DNA of 32,558 nt from CAZOJJ01 sp964580105. Its GTDB lineage: Bacteria > Bacteroidota > Rhodothermia > Rhodothermales > Rubricoccaceae. The notes under the pieces were generated by a model, which was not told the origin of the DNA, ran no database searches, and was given only the letters and a program-made list of their open reading frames with translations. The position numbers were made by a program, and so were the translations under genes. The stretch lies in assembly GCA_964580105.1 (NCBI GenBank), contig CAZOJJ010000034.1, positions 1-32,558 of the forward strand, given 5' to 3'. Below, in pieces: positions 7,901 to 15,787 of this stretch. Within the stretch, counting starts at the first letter, position 1; the number at the start of each line of letters is the position of its first letter.

Positions 7901-8285
7901 CCTCCACGCTCGTCACCAGAATCCCGGTGAAGCCCTCGCGGAGCCGCGCGAGGGCGTCGGCGCGGGCGACGAGGGGGGCGGACTCGGCGAGCTGCTCGGG
8001 GTCGTAGGGGACGTGGCCGGTGGGGGGGAAGAAGAGGACGCGGTCGTCCGAGCCGAGCACCTGTTCGAGGTCGCTCCGCAGGTAGTCGGCCGACTCGCTC
8101 TCGGCGAGGAGGGCCACGAGTGGGCCGCGCCGTTCGAGCAGGTCGGCGAGTACGAAGGCGGGCAGGGAACCGACCGTGCCTTTCAGGCGGAGCGACCGGC
8201 CGGGTTCGAGGGCGGCGGCTTCGTCGCGGACGCGGGCGGAGAAGGGGAGGGCGGCGAGGCGTCGGCGGAGGTCGGTGAGCGTCAC
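4926..8285 (-). CDS. mfd: Transcription-repair coupling factor Mfd
   Basis: A protein of about 1119 residues that displaces RNA polymerase stalled at DNA damage and recruits UvrA. Domain order matches the family: UvrB-like N-terminal module (about 1-350), the RNA polymerase-interacting CarD-like domain around PGDFVVHVDHGIGKFAGL (about 440-505), and RecG-like helicase motors with Walker A GDVGFGKT (589-596), DEEQ box (690-693) and TATPIPRTLQ. LRGRVGRSDQKAFCYLL follows, then the C-terminal TRCF domain. The frame opens further upstream to a TTG at 8429, but that stretch overlaps the end of the preceding gene and its 18-bp tandem repeat, so the GTG at 8285 is preferred; the start is uncertain. 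Length is close to E. coli Mfd (1148). uvrA lies 15 kb away, so the excision-repair genes are not co-transcribed. Confidence 0.96.
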   Translation of the reverse strand: MTLTDLRRRLAALPFSARVRDEAAALEPGRSLRLKGTVGSLPAFVLADLLERRGPLVALLAESESADYLRSDLEQVLGSDDRVLFFPPTGHVPYDPEQLAESAPLVARADALARLREGFTGILVTSVEAIFERVPPPETVRNETRTVRVGEAVAPEALMDRLVGQGFEPVAFVESPGEIALRGGILDVFPFAGGYPVRIEFFGDEIDSIREFDPASQRSVTKLEQARLVPNLDAPAYTEDGHVTALDFLPADTLTAVFDAARLVEMADTRYADVVARYELRRQEREGELPRPEHRYLDGAALQARLDARPCLLLGTFAREGEEELALLARPHPAFNGDIKRFREHLAAVRAEGLDPVVLCDSRAQADRLFELLGGDRDLGKAPEAELLVESLHEGFEVPAAKLAVYTDHQLFGRYHRPTARKRKRAKGGLTLRDLQALTPGDFVVHVDHGIGKFAGLQTITVREQRQEAVRLLFAGGDELFVNVAALHKLHKYSGKEGHQPKLTRLGTGAWERLKARTKKRVKDIARDLIKLYAKRKASAGYRFKPDSLWQRELEAAFPYEDTPDQITATAAVKEDMEQPIPMDRLVCGDVGFGKTEIAVRAAFKAVQDGKQVAVIVPTTILAAQHAETFQKRMGRYPVRIAQLSRFVSASDQKEVVAALADGRIDVVIGTQRLLSKDVKFKDLGLLIVDEEQRFGVSAKEKLRALRPNVDTLTLTATPIPRTLQFSLLGARDLSIMNTPPANRQPVVTEIHTFNQDLIRDALLYEVNRGGQAFFIHNRVQTIDEMAATIRALVPDVRIRVAHGQMRSAELEDVMHAFMDRRFDVLVCTNIVESGLDVSNANTILINHAERFGLADLHQLRGRVGRSDQKAFCYLLVPSVHTLTREARQRLQAVEEFADLGSGFHIAMRDLDIRGAGNLLGAEQSGFIEDVGFETYHRILDEAVQELRMEEFADVFADRQVVPPAPEPTIDVEEDVFLPADYVANAVERLNLYRRLADLTEADAVEAFRAELADRFGPVPEAVDTLLLMAQMKPLAQALRLPRVTWKNQRLFLQVPDQADDPYFYQHVFEPLLARLGRLGRRYVLKDSKGGKLRAIVQDVPTLKDAEAVLERLQPEPAA

Positions 8286-8385
8286 GGGCAGGCACGGAAA
8301 AAGGGGGCGCAGCCGTCGCCACGCCCCTTCTGAGTCAGTCAGCGCTCCGGGTGAACGACCCCGGCGGTACGGGGGTTCGTCGCCG

Positions 8386-8928
8386 TTATGGAGTCTCGTT
8401 GAGGACCACCACGGGGGGATCCGTTCCAACGGAGGGATCCGTTCGAACGGAGGGATCCGTTCGCTCCGTTGGCTCCGGCATGGGCGCGCCCTCGCCGGGG
8501 CTGGAGGGGTAGGTCTCCCCGTCGAAGCGGAGGCGGCGCGGTTGCCCGTCGGCGTCGGGTACGACGAGGTCGTGCCAGCCCTCCGTCGTCGTCTCGGCGA
8601 CGGTCACGCCGTCGTGGATCTGGCTGATCTCGGCGGCGATGCGGTAGGCGCCCAGCTCGTCCGCGTCGTTGCCGGAGACGGCCTCGAAGACGAGGAGCGT
8701 GCAGCCGCCGGAGCCGCACCAGTCGGGCCCGACGACCGTCACGAGCGCGTCCTGCACGGCGTCGTCGTTGAGGTCGGCCCAGCGCACCTGCCACTCGGTC
8801 GCGTCCATGTCCGTCGTGAACGGCGCGATGTAGCGGACGACGGCCTGTCGGAGGGACTCCGGCACGTGCGTCGTATCGGCGGACGGCGGCGCGGCCAGTA
8901 GGAGGAGGGAAGCGAAGAGGGTCACCAT
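8386..8928 (-). CDS. Small exported hypothetical protein
   Basis: A 180-residue protein beginning MVTLFASLLLLAAPPSADTT, a short Sec-type signal peptide without a lipobox. The mature part contains WADLNDDAVQDALVTVVGPDWCGSGGCTLLVFE, reminiscent of FG-GAP/EF-hand-like acidic loops and with two nearby cysteines (C-x4-C) that could form a disulfide in the periplasm. The C-terminal tail is a short repeat (RTDPSV, RTDPSV, GTDPPV) encoded by an 18-bp tandem DNA repeat. The family is not recognised. It lies downstream of murQ on the same strand after 102 bp and upstream of mfd. Coding is supported by the signal peptide and GC-rich third positions. Confidence 0.7.
   Translation of the reverse strand: MVTLFASLLLLAAPPSADTTHVPESLRQAVVRYIAPFTTDMDATEWQVRWADLNDDAVQDALVTVVGPDWCGSGGCTLLVFEAVSGNDADELGAYRIAAEISQIHDGVTVAETTTEGWHDLVVPDADGQPRRLRFDGETYPSSPGEGAPMPEPTERTDPSVRTDPSVGTDPPVVVLNETP
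8417..8470. repeat. 18-bp tandem repeat, three units, in a coding tail
   Basis: Three consecutive 18-bp units (8417-8434, 8435-8452, 8453-8470) begin GGATCCGTTC. The middle unit contains the perfect palindrome CCGTTCGAACGG; unit 1 differs by one base and unit 3 diverges at its end. The unit length keeps the frame and encodes a repeated TDPSV-type hexapeptide in the minus-strand exported protein. Confidence 0.85.
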
Positions 8929-9030
8929 GGGGAGGGGAAGGGTTTGAACGGCCCCTCTCCAGAGAGCGTGCCGACGCCCCGGGGCCTGCCGATCTAGCAG
9001 AGCGTCTTAGGGATTCCCCTGGCCGCCCCC

Positions 9031-9972
9031 TCAGGCTGACGGCGCTTCCGCGATCGCGAGGCGGACGAACCCGCCGGCCCGCTGGATCCGCGCCCGCGCC
9101 GCCTCGGCGTCCACGTCGGCCAGCAGCATGACGAGGGCGGTTTTGACGTGGCCGCCTGCGGCGTCGAGCGTGCGGCTCGCCGTCTCGTAGTCCACCCCCG
9201 TCGCCGTCATCACGATGCGCTTGGATCGCTCGACGAGCTTCTTGTTTGTCATCTGTAGGTCTACCATCATGTTTTCGTAGACCTTGCCCATCCGGATCAT
9301 CGTCGCCGTCGAGAGCATGTTGAGGACCAGTTTGGTGGCCGTCCCGCTCTTCATGCGCGTGGAACCCATGATCACTTCGGGGCCCACGTCGGGGCAGATC
9401 GCTACGTCCACGACGGCGGCGAGGTCGGACGCCTCGAAGGCGGCGCGGGGGTTGCAGGTGACGAAGAGCGTCGTTGCGCCGAGCGCCTTCGCGCGCGTCA
9501 CCGCGCCCGCGACGTAGGGCGTCCGGCGGCTGGCGGCGATGCCGCACACGACGTCGCGCTCGGTCACGCCCGCCTCGGCGATGGCGGCCTCGCCGTTAGC
9601 CTCGTGGTCCTCGGCTCCTTCCTGGGCCTTGAACATCGCCGCCGGGCCGCCGGCGATCAGCCCCTGCACCAGCTCGGGCGGCGTGCCGAAGGTGGGCGGG
9701 CACTCGGCCGCGTCGAGCACGCCCAGCCGGCCGCTCGTCCCGGCGCCTGCGTAGAACAGCCGCCCGCCGCTCCGGAAGGCGCGTTCGACGAGCTCGACCG
9801 CCCGGGCGACGTAGGGCAGCTCGGGGGTGACCGCCTCCACCGCACGCCGGTCCTCCTCGTGGATGATCTGCAGGACCTCGTCCAGCGGCGCCGTGTCGAT
9901 GTGCCTCGACCGGGGGTTGCGCTTCTCGGTGGTGAGGGTCTTGAGTTGCTCGAAGAGGGCCGGGTCGGACAT
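9031..9972 (-). CDS. murQ: N-acetylmuramic acid 6-phosphate etherase
   Basis: A 313-residue enzyme that cleaves the lactyl ether of MurNAc-6-phosphate to give GlcNAc-6-phosphate and D-lactate, in cell-wall recycling in the cytoplasm. The SIS-domain sugar-phosphate loop GAGTSGRLGVLDAAECPPTF (76-95) carries the conserved catalytic Glu90, and EGAEDHEANGE carries Asp122, equivalent to E. coli Glu83 and Asp115. MGSTRMKSGTATKLVLNMLST is the family signature in the second half. ATG 9972 (MSDPALFEQL) is chosen over upstream in-frame codons. It starts 25 bp after the CHAT-protein stop codon, so the two are probably co-transcribed. No MurK/AmgK kinase or NagZ is visible in the window. Confidence 0.95.
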   Translation of the reverse strand: MSDPALFEQLKTLTTEKRNPRSRHIDTAPLDEVLQIIHEEDRRAVEAVTPELPYVARAVELVERAFRSGGRLFYAGAGTSGRLGVLDAAECPPTFGTPPELVQGLIAGGPAAMFKAQEGAEDHEANGEAAIAEAGVTERDVVCGIAASRRTPYVAGAVTRAKALGATTLFVTCNPRAAFEASDLAAVVDVAICPDVGPEVIMGSTRMKSGTATKLVLNMLSTATMIRMGKVYENMMVDLQMTNKKLVERSKRIVMTATGVDYETASRTLDAAGGHVKTALVMLLADVDAEAARARIQRAGGFVRLAIAEAPSA

Positions 9973-9997
9973 GGGGCAGGGGAGGCGTGGACGGCCT

Positions 9998-12709
9998 CTA
10001 CGCCCCAACGCTCGCCGGGGCTCCGCCTCGACGACGGAGGACGTAGCGGGGCAGCGTGGCGCCGGCGGCGACGAGGGCGAGCCCGAGGAGGAGCCAGGTG
10101 AGCGGGGAAAATCCCGAGCGGCGGAGCGGAATGGGGGCGGTGTTGCCGTAGAGGACGGGCGCGCCCCAGAAGAACGGGCTGGCCTGCCCGGCCCGATGAT
10201 GATCGAGGAAGTAGAGCTGCGCTTCCTGGAGGGCGCGGTCCTTCGGCAGCCCCCAGCGGAGGTTGCGGTAAAAGCGGTCCATGAGGGCCACGGTCGCCTC
10301 GTCGTCCACCTGCCAGAGCGTGGCGAGCGTCGCCTCCGCGCCGGCGGCCCGGAAGGCGTACTGCAGCCCGATCATGCCTTCGCCGCCGCGCCGCGTGCCC
10401 CGGGCCGTGCTGCATCCGCTGAGCGTGACGAGATCCGCGTCGATGGATTCGTCCTGCAATTCGTAGAGATACAATATGCCGTCGTCGTGGTCCGGGGTAT
10501 TCCAGAGGACGATGCGGTTGTAGAGCGGGAGGTCGGGTTCGAGGAGCGCGTGGCCGGCGAGGTGGAGGATGCGGGTCTCGCCGAGGTTCGCCATGAGGAA
10601 GGACTCGGTGGCGTCCTCGTCCAGCGCGAAGCGGCCGTGGCGGAGGCGGCGCCGAAGGCGGCGGACTTCGTCCCGCACGTTCGGCAGGTCCGTCAGCGCG
10701 TCGGCGCCGGTGCCGGACGTGGCGCCGGTGCCGGCATAGCGGCTGCGGCCGAGGGCGACGATGTCGTACGGGGGGACGCCTTCCGCCTCGGGGGCGACGA
10801 GGAGGGAGGCAGACAGCTCCGTGGAGACGGCGAAGCGGCGGAGGAGGTACGGCGCGTCGGCGTAGCCGTAGGGGGCGTGATCGGCTTCGAGCAGGAGCCC
10901 GAAGGGCAGCTGGGCGAGGGGGCCTTCGGGGAGGACGACGAGGGACGGGCTGCCTTCGAGGAGTGGCGCGACCGGCTCGACGAGCAAGCGGTAGAGCCGG
11001 CGGAGCGGGGCGAGCGAGACGCGCGGCCGGGCCTCGTCCCACAGCGGCGCGAGCCGCTCCATCTCGGCCTGGATTTCCTCAACCGTAGCCGCCAGTGGGA
11101 CGGCTACGAGCGTATCGGGCCGGACGACGAACGCGGTGGGGAGGTCGTCGTCGAGGAAGTAGGTGAGGAGCACCTGCCCGCGCCGATGGAGGGCCCGTTG
11201 AACGTCGGCCAGCGTGAGGCTGTCTTCGGATGCCTCCGCAATGCCGGAGAGGGCGTCGGCCTGCCGCTGGAGCGCGATCTCCTCATGCTTGAGCCGCGTC
11301 TCTTCGACCAGCGACAGCGTGGAGTCGGCGAGAGAACGGCGGACGTCGGCGAGGGCGTGGGTGAGGCTGTCCAGGCGCTCGGTGGCGTCCGCGTCGAGAA
11401 TGGTGCGGAGGTGGGTGGCGGTGCGGAGGTCGCGGAGGTAGCGGGCGCGCGTGGCGTCGAGGACGAGAAAGGCCTCGGCCGCCCGGCCCTGGCGGAGCAG
11501 CACGCGGGTGAGGTGGAGGTACGGCTTCTGGTTCCTTTCCCACACGCTCAGGCTCCAGGTGTGCGTGCCGTAGCTGCGGCGGATGGCGTCCACCTCGGCC
11601 ACGGCGCGGCGGAGGTAATCCTCAGCGGCGCGGAAGTCACCGTCCGAAAGCAGGGCGACCTCTTCGGCGAGGTCGCCCAAGGCGTCGAGCGCCCACCACA
11701 CTCCTTCGTTGCGTTCGGTGGCCCACCCGAGCGCCTCCTCGTAGAACTGCCGGGCAGCCTCGTAGCGGCCCAGGAGACGTTGCGTGTAGCCCTCCTTGAG
11801 TCCCACCTCGATTAGGAGGTGGGGGCTGGCCCCCTCGAACCACGGCCGGAGGCGCCGCACCTCGGCGAGCGGCCCGAGCGCCTTCTCTGGATCCTCTCGG
11901 GCCCAGTGGATCTCCACGAGGGTCAGGAGCGCGTGCGTTCGGTGGAAGGCGCGGGCAGGGGTGGCCGGGATCAACTCGAGGGCGCTCTGGACGAGGGGCT
12001 CTGCGGCGTCCGCCGCTTCCGCCATAGAGCGTTCCCCTTGCTCCCCCGCGTCCAGAATCGCGATGGCCCGGCGGAGGCGGACGAGCCCGAGCGCCCCGCC
12101 GTGTACTGCCGGCTCCTCCTCGTAGAGGCGCACCAGCCGGGCTTCGGCCTCGGCGAAGTAGTGGCGGGCCGTCTCCCGGTCGTTCACCAGGCGATACTGC
12201 TCCCCGACCTCGCTGAGCGTCGAGGCGGCCGTCGCCGGAGGGAGGCGGTCGGCGAGGGCAGCGGCGTGGGCGTACTCGGCCAGCATGTCCGCCGTCCGCC
12301 CCAGCCGGTTGTATATGTAGCCACGTCGCCAGTGCATTCGCGCCAGGAGGTCGGGTGCCGCCACGTCGCCGTAGTCGGCGAAGAACCGCTCGAACACGGC
12401 TATCGCGTCCGCATAGCGTGTTTGTCTCGAGAGGAGGGCGGTTTCGTAGTCGAAGAGTAGCGCGTGGGCGGGGGTACGGGCCTCGCCGAAGCAGCGGTGC
12501 GCCCGGGCGACGAGCGGGTGGATGGCCTCCCAGCCTCCGTTCCTGCGGTTCTCGCGGTCGTTGAACGCGCGGTGTATCTCGTCGATGTGGGCCTGGCAGT
12601 CCGGCTCCTCGGGGCGGGAGGGGTCCGCGGCCGTCAATGCGAGGACGACCACGCCGACGAAGGCAAATCGCACGGATGACTTGTACCCAACAACTCGGTG
12701 TCCTATCAT
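9998..12709 (-). CDS. Membrane-anchored TPR-CHAT (caspase-like) protease
   Basis: A 903-residue protein. Residues 11-29 form an N-terminal signal or anchor (VRFAFVGVVVLALTAAD). Residues about 60-480 are helical TPR-like repeats, for example RYADAIAVFERFFADYGD, RYEAARQFYEEALGWA and RAAEDYLRRAVAEV. The CHAT domain spans about 520-855 with both catalytic residues: His720 in LHLAGHALLEPD and Cys766 in VTLSGCSTARG. A C-terminal membrane helix (about 868-889) is followed by RYVLRRR, a positive-inside tail. The layout implies that the TPR and CHAT parts lie in the periplasm, tethered by the C-terminal helix. CHAT proteases are clan CD cysteine peptidases that cut specific partners; the substrate is unknown. 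murQ follows after 25 bp, and a small Gly/Pro-rich ORF diverges from the same upstream region. Its export signal argues against a role as the cytosolic Craspase partner of type III-E CRISPR. Confidence 0.9.
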   Translation of the reverse strand: MIGHRVVGYKSSVRFAFVGVVVLALTAADPSRPEEPDCQAHIDEIHRAFNDRENRRNGGWEAIHPLVARAHRCFGEARTPAHALLFDYETALLSRQTRYADAIAVFERFFADYGDVAAPDLLARMHWRRGYIYNRLGRTADMLAEYAHAAALADRLPPATAASTLSEVGEQYRLVNDRETARHYFAEAEARLVRLYEEEPAVHGGALGLVRLRRAIAILDAGEQGERSMAEAADAAEPLVQSALELIPATPARAFHRTHALLTLVEIHWAREDPEKALGPLAEVRRLRPWFEGASPHLLIEVGLKEGYTQRLLGRYEAARQFYEEALGWATERNEGVWWALDALGDLAEEVALLSDGDFRAAEDYLRRAVAEVDAIRRSYGTHTWSLSVWERNQKPYLHLTRVLLRQGRAAEAFLVLDATRARYLRDLRTATHLRTILDADATERLDSLTHALADVRRSLADSTLSLVEETRLKHEEIALQRQADALSGIAEASEDSLTLADVQRALHRRGQVLLTYFLDDDLPTAFVVRPDTLVAVPLAATVEEIQAEMERLAPLWDEARPRVSLAPLRRLYRLLVEPVAPLLEGSPSLVVLPEGPLAQLPFGLLLEADHAPYGYADAPYLLRRFAVSTELSASLLVAPEAEGVPPYDIVALGRSRYAGTGATSGTGADALTDLPNVRDEVRRLRRRLRHGRFALDEDATESFLMANLGETRILHLAGHALLEPDLPLYNRIVLWNTPDHDDGILYLYELQDESIDADLVTLSGCSTARGTRRGGEGMIGLQYAFRAAGAEATLATLWQVDDEATVALMDRFYRNLRWGLPKDRALQEAQLYFLDHHRAGQASPFFWGAPVLYGNTAPIPLRRSGFSPLTWLLLGLALVAAGATLPRYVLRRRGGAPASVGA

Positions 12710-12747
12710 GCCGCCGCCTGTTTCGATCCAGTTTCCTTATTCGCGCT

Positions 12748-12918
12748 ATGAACGATATCCTGACGACTTCCGCTGTTCATCATCGGCCCCTCGTTGCTCG
12801 GCTGACGGTCCTCTCCACCGAGGTCCCGGACGACGAGGAGGCATCCAAAGACGATCCGCCTCCAGGCGATGGGGGCACGGGTGGCGATCCTAGCCCCGGT
12901 GGTGGGGGTGGTGGCTGA
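12748..12918 (+). CDS. Small Gly/Pro/Asp-rich peptide, divergent from CHAT gene
   Basis: A possible 56-residue product starting MNDILTTSAVHHRPL. The first 26 residues could form a beta or helical leader (RPLVARLTVLSTEVPDDEE). The second half is disordered, rich in Pro, Gly and Asp, and ends in six glycines. There is no signal peptide or cysteine. Its start codon is 39 bp from the divergent CHAT-protein start. Third-position GC is lower than in surrounding genes, so coding is not certain. A short peptide beside a protease gene may be its substrate or a secreted or modified peptide, but I do not recognise a family. No Shine-Dalgarno sequence precedes the ATG. Confidence 0.45.
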   Translation: MNDILTTSAVHHRPLVARLTVLSTEVPDDEEASKDDPPPGDGGTGGDPSPGGGGGG

Positions 12919-13034
12919 TTCGAAGGTGGCGGTACGCGGTGCGATCTGGAGGCCTCGGTTGCCGGATCGCTTTCCTTTTGGGCTGAACTTACGGCACCCG
13001 CTCCGGTTGAACGCCGTCGGTTTCTGCCCCCGGT

Positions 13035-14189
13035 ATGCGTCTTCGCCGTCTCCGCCTGCTCTCGTTCCGCGCCCACGCCTCGACCGAGGTGGAGCCGGCC
13101 CCGAAGGTCAACCTCTTCTTCGGTCCCAACGGGTCGGGGAAGACGAACCTGCTGGAAGCGACGCACTACCTCTGCCTGTCGAAGAGCTTCCTCACCACGA
13201 CGGACGCCCACGCCGTGCGGCGCGGGGCGCCTTTTCTGGAGGTGGAGGGGGCCTTCGAGGGGGAGCATCGGGCGGCGCTCACCGCCAAGCTGGTGTACGT
13301 CCCGGAGGAGGGGAAGCGGCTCTTCCTGAACGGATCGCCGCTGGAGCGCCTGGCCGAGGTGGTCGGCCAGTTTCCCGTCGTGGTCCTCTCGCCGGCGGAC
13401 TACGCCCTGACGGCGGGCGGCCCGGACGAACGGCGGCGCTTCCTCGACGCCACGTTGAGCCAGGCCCACCCGGTCTACCTCGACGACCTGATCAAGTATC
13501 GCCGCGCGCTCAAGCAGCGGAACGCGCTGCTCCAGCAGGTCCGGCGAGGGGGGCGCCTCGCACCGGGCACCCTGGCCGCCTGGGACGAAGAGCTGGTCGT
13601 TCTCGGCGCCCGCCTGATCGAACGGCGACGCCACTTCTTGGACCGGTTTGCCGGTTTTCTCGCGGAGGCCTACCGGCTCCTCGAAGCGGTGGGGGAGGAG
13701 CCGACGCTGGAATACCAGACGGTGGCGCCGCTGGAAAGCGCTTCGGACGCGGAAGGCGTTGCCGCGTTGTTCCGAGCGCGCTTGCAGCGGGTCGCCCGGC
13801 GCGAAGCCGAGCGAGGCCGCACCCTCCTCGGTCCCCACCTCGACGAAGTGGTGATCCGCCTGGGCGGCTTCGAGGTGCGCCCGTTCGCCTCGCAAGGGCA
13901 GCACCGCACGGTGGGGCTGGCCTTGCGGCTGGCCACGTTCCTCTACCTCCGCGACCGCCTCGACGAGACGCCGCTCCTCCTCCTCGATGACGTGTTCGGA
14001 ACGCTGGACCCGCAGCGCGCTGAGGTGGTGCTGGCGCTGCTCCAGAGCGACGCGGTGGGCCAGAGTCTGATTACGGCCGCTCGCCCGGAACCGTTTGAGG
14101 CGGTCGTTCGGTTCGATGAGGGCCTGCACGCAGCGTTCGCCGTGGCCGGCGGCGAGGCCACGCGGGTGGACACCCTCCAACCTTCCTAG
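13035..14189 (+). CDS. recF: DNA replication and repair protein RecF
   Basis: A 384-residue SMC-like ATPase that helps load RecA at single-strand gaps with RecO and RecR. Walker A GPNGSGKT (30-37), ABC signature region FASQGQHRT (285-292) and Walker B LLLLDDVFGTLD (314-325) are all present. Length is near the family norm of 360-380. ATG 13035 places the typical N-terminal MxLxxLxLxxFR strand at residue 1. It is monocistronic or begins the row with the M48 protease gene 66 bp downstream. recF is often found near dnaA/dnaN and the origin; here two parS-like sites occur within 4 kb downstream, which supports an origin-proximal position, though dnaA and dnaN are not in the window. Confidence 0.96.
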   Translation: MRLRRLRLLSFRAHASTEVEPAPKVNLFFGPNGSGKTNLLEATHYLCLSKSFLTTTDAHAVRRGAPFLEVEGAFEGEHRAALTAKLVYVPEEGKRLFLNGSPLERLAEVVGQFPVVVLSPADYALTAGGPDERRRFLDATLSQAHPVYLDDLIKYRRALKQRNALLQQVRRGGRLAPGTLAAWDEELVVLGARLIERRRHFLDRFAGFLAEAYRLLEAVGEEPTLEYQTVAPLESASDAEGVAALFRARLQRVARREAERGRTLLGPHLDEVVIRLGGFEVRPFASQGQHRTVGLALRLATFLYLRDRLDETPLLLLDDVFGTLDPQRAEVVLALLQSDAVGQSLITAARPEPFEAVVRFDEGLHAAFAVAGGEATRVDTLQPS

Positions 14190-14255
14190 ACGCCGCCCTA
14201 GAGGCCGCCGGCCCCTTTACCGCCTTCCTCTTCTCCCCCCTGCCCATTTCCTGCG

Positions 14256-15740
14256 ATGTGCCCTCGCTTCCGTCTCCGTTCGGCTATTTGCGTAGTGCTG
14301 CTCTCCTCCCTCTGGCTCGGAGGGTGTGGAACCACGACCAACCTCGTGACGGGGGAGACGCAGCGGGGCGCGTACACGTGGCAGGAGGAGGTCCGGCTCG
14401 GTGCCGAGGCCGACCAGCAGGTGATCGCCCAGTTCGGCCTCTACGACGATCCTCAGCTCGCCGCGTACGTGGATCGGCTGGGGCAGGCCGTCCTCCAGAC
14501 GAGCGCCTACGGGCAGGCCGAAACGCCGGCCGAAATCCGTGCCACGCCGTTCCACTTCCGCGTGCTCGATTCCCCCGTCGTCAACGCGTTCGCGCTGCCC
14601 GGGGGCTACATCTACGTCACGCGCGGTCTCCTGGCCCACCTCGACAGCGAGGCGCAGCTGGCCGTCGTGCTGGGGCACGAGATCGGCCACGTCCTGGCGC
14701 GCCACGCGTCCCGCCGCGCAGCCAGCGCGCAACTGGGGCAACTTGGCCTGCTCGGCGCCGCCGTCCTCGGCGGCATTCTGGGCGGAGGGAACGTGGCGCA
14801 GGGCATTCTGGACTATGGGGGCGTTGGCGTTCAGCTTCTCTTCCTCAGCCACAGCCGTGAGGACGAGCGCGAGGCGGACCGGGCGGGTGTGGCCTACGCG
14901 GAGTTCGCCGGCTACGATGCGGCGGAGGCGGCCGCCTTCTTCGACTCGCTCGAACGCCTCGGCACCCGTCAGGGCGGTGGCCTTCCGTCCTTTCTTTCCA
15001 CGCATCCCGACCCGGCGGAGCGGAAGCAGACGATTCCCCAACTGGCCGCCCAGTACGACTCGGGCACCGAGGTCAACGCCCGGGGCTTTCTAGCGGAGAT
15101 CGACGGCATCGTGCTCGGTGACGATCCGCGCCAGGGTTTCGAGGAGGGCGGCCGTTTCTACCACCCCGAGCTCCGTTTCCAGTTCGACGTTCCCACCGGC
15201 TGGGCGGTGCTCAATACGCCCTCGGCGGTTCAGGTCAGCGAGCCCAACGGCCGGGCTACTCTTCAGTTCACGTTTGCGCAGGAGGCCTCGGCCCAGGCGG
15301 CCGGGCGCGCCTTCGCTTCGCAGCAGGGGGTGCAGGTCAGCCGGCAGGGGGCGGTCTCCGTGAACGGCAATGCGGCCTATCGCGTCGAGGGCACGGCGAA
15401 TACGGAGCAGGGTGCCCTCGGCTTCCTCGCCTACTTCATCGAGTACGGCGGAAACGTGTACCGCTTCCTCGGCCTCGCGCCCGCCTCCTCGTTTCGCACG
15501 TACGCGAATGCGCTGGAGGCCTCGCAGCGGAGCTTCGCCCGCCTCACCGATTCGCGCTACCTGAACCGCGAGCCCGTGCGCCTCGACGTAGTGAGTGCGG
15601 ACCGCACGGCGGCCTTCTCGTCCTTCCTGAGGGGCCGGTCCGTCCCCCCGGGCTTCACCGAGGAGGAGCTGGCCATCCTCAACCAGCTGGGGCTCACGAG
15701 CACGGTCCCGGCGGGCAGCTTCCTGAAGCTGCCTCGCTGA
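14256..15740 (+). CDS. M48-family metalloprotease, lipoprotein
   Basis: A 494-residue predicted lipoprotein: signal peptide with lipobox LGGC (Cys24). The peptidase M48 domain has the zinc motif HEIGH (141-145) and the third ligand Glu206 in EREADRAGV, as in BepA and Oma1-like periplasmic quality-control proteases. It continues with a substrate-covering helix and SFLSTHPDPAERKQ. The C-terminal part (about 290-494) is an extra module: a beta-rich domain starting GRFYHPELRFQFDVPTGW, then a segment with LysM-like features near the end (NREPVRLDVV...LKLPR). BepA-like relatives degrade misfolded outer-membrane proteins; that role is inferred here. It follows recF on the same strand. A parS-like palindrome begins five bases after the stop codon. 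Confidence 0.92.
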   Translation: MCPRFRLRSAICVVLLSSLWLGGCGTTTNLVTGETQRGAYTWQEEVRLGAEADQQVIAQFGLYDDPQLAAYVDRLGQAVLQTSAYGQAETPAEIRATPFHFRVLDSPVVNAFALPGGYIYVTRGLLAHLDSEAQLAVVLGHEIGHVLARHASRRAASAQLGQLGLLGAAVLGGILGGGNVAQGILDYGGVGVQLLFLSHSREDEREADRAGVAYAEFAGYDAAEAAAFFDSLERLGTRQGGGLPSFLSTHPDPAERKQTIPQLAAQYDSGTEVNARGFLAEIDGIVLGDDPRQGFEEGGRFYHPELRFQFDVPTGWAVLNTPSAVQVSEPNGRATLQFTFAQEASAQAAGRAFASQQGVQVSRQGAVSVNGNAAYRVEGTANTEQGALGFLAYFIEYGGNVYRFLGLAPASSFRTYANALEASQRSFARLTDSRYLNREPVRLDVVSADRTAAFSSFLRGRSVPPGFTEEELAILNQLGLTSTVPAGSFLKLPR

Positions 15741-15745
15741 GCGAC

Positions 15746-15759
15746 GTTTCACGTGGAAC
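15746..15759. promoter_or_regulatory. parS-like ParB-binding site 1
   Basis: GTTTCACGTGGAAC matches the inner 14 bases of the chromosomal parS consensus (TGTTNCACGTGAAACA, read on either strand) at every position; only the outermost base on each side differs (C and C). It lies between the convergent M48 and MaoC genes. Confidence 0.75.
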
Positions 15760-15787
15760 CCGCTGGTTGCACCGGGTGAGCACCTGC

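Noticed and set aside
9998..12709. TPR-CHAT as the Craspase (Csx29) partner of a type III-E CRISPR system, given RT-Cas1 nearby
   Set aside because: It has an export signal and a membrane anchor, is linked to murQ, lies 6.5 kb beyond core genes, and no gRAMP effector is present.
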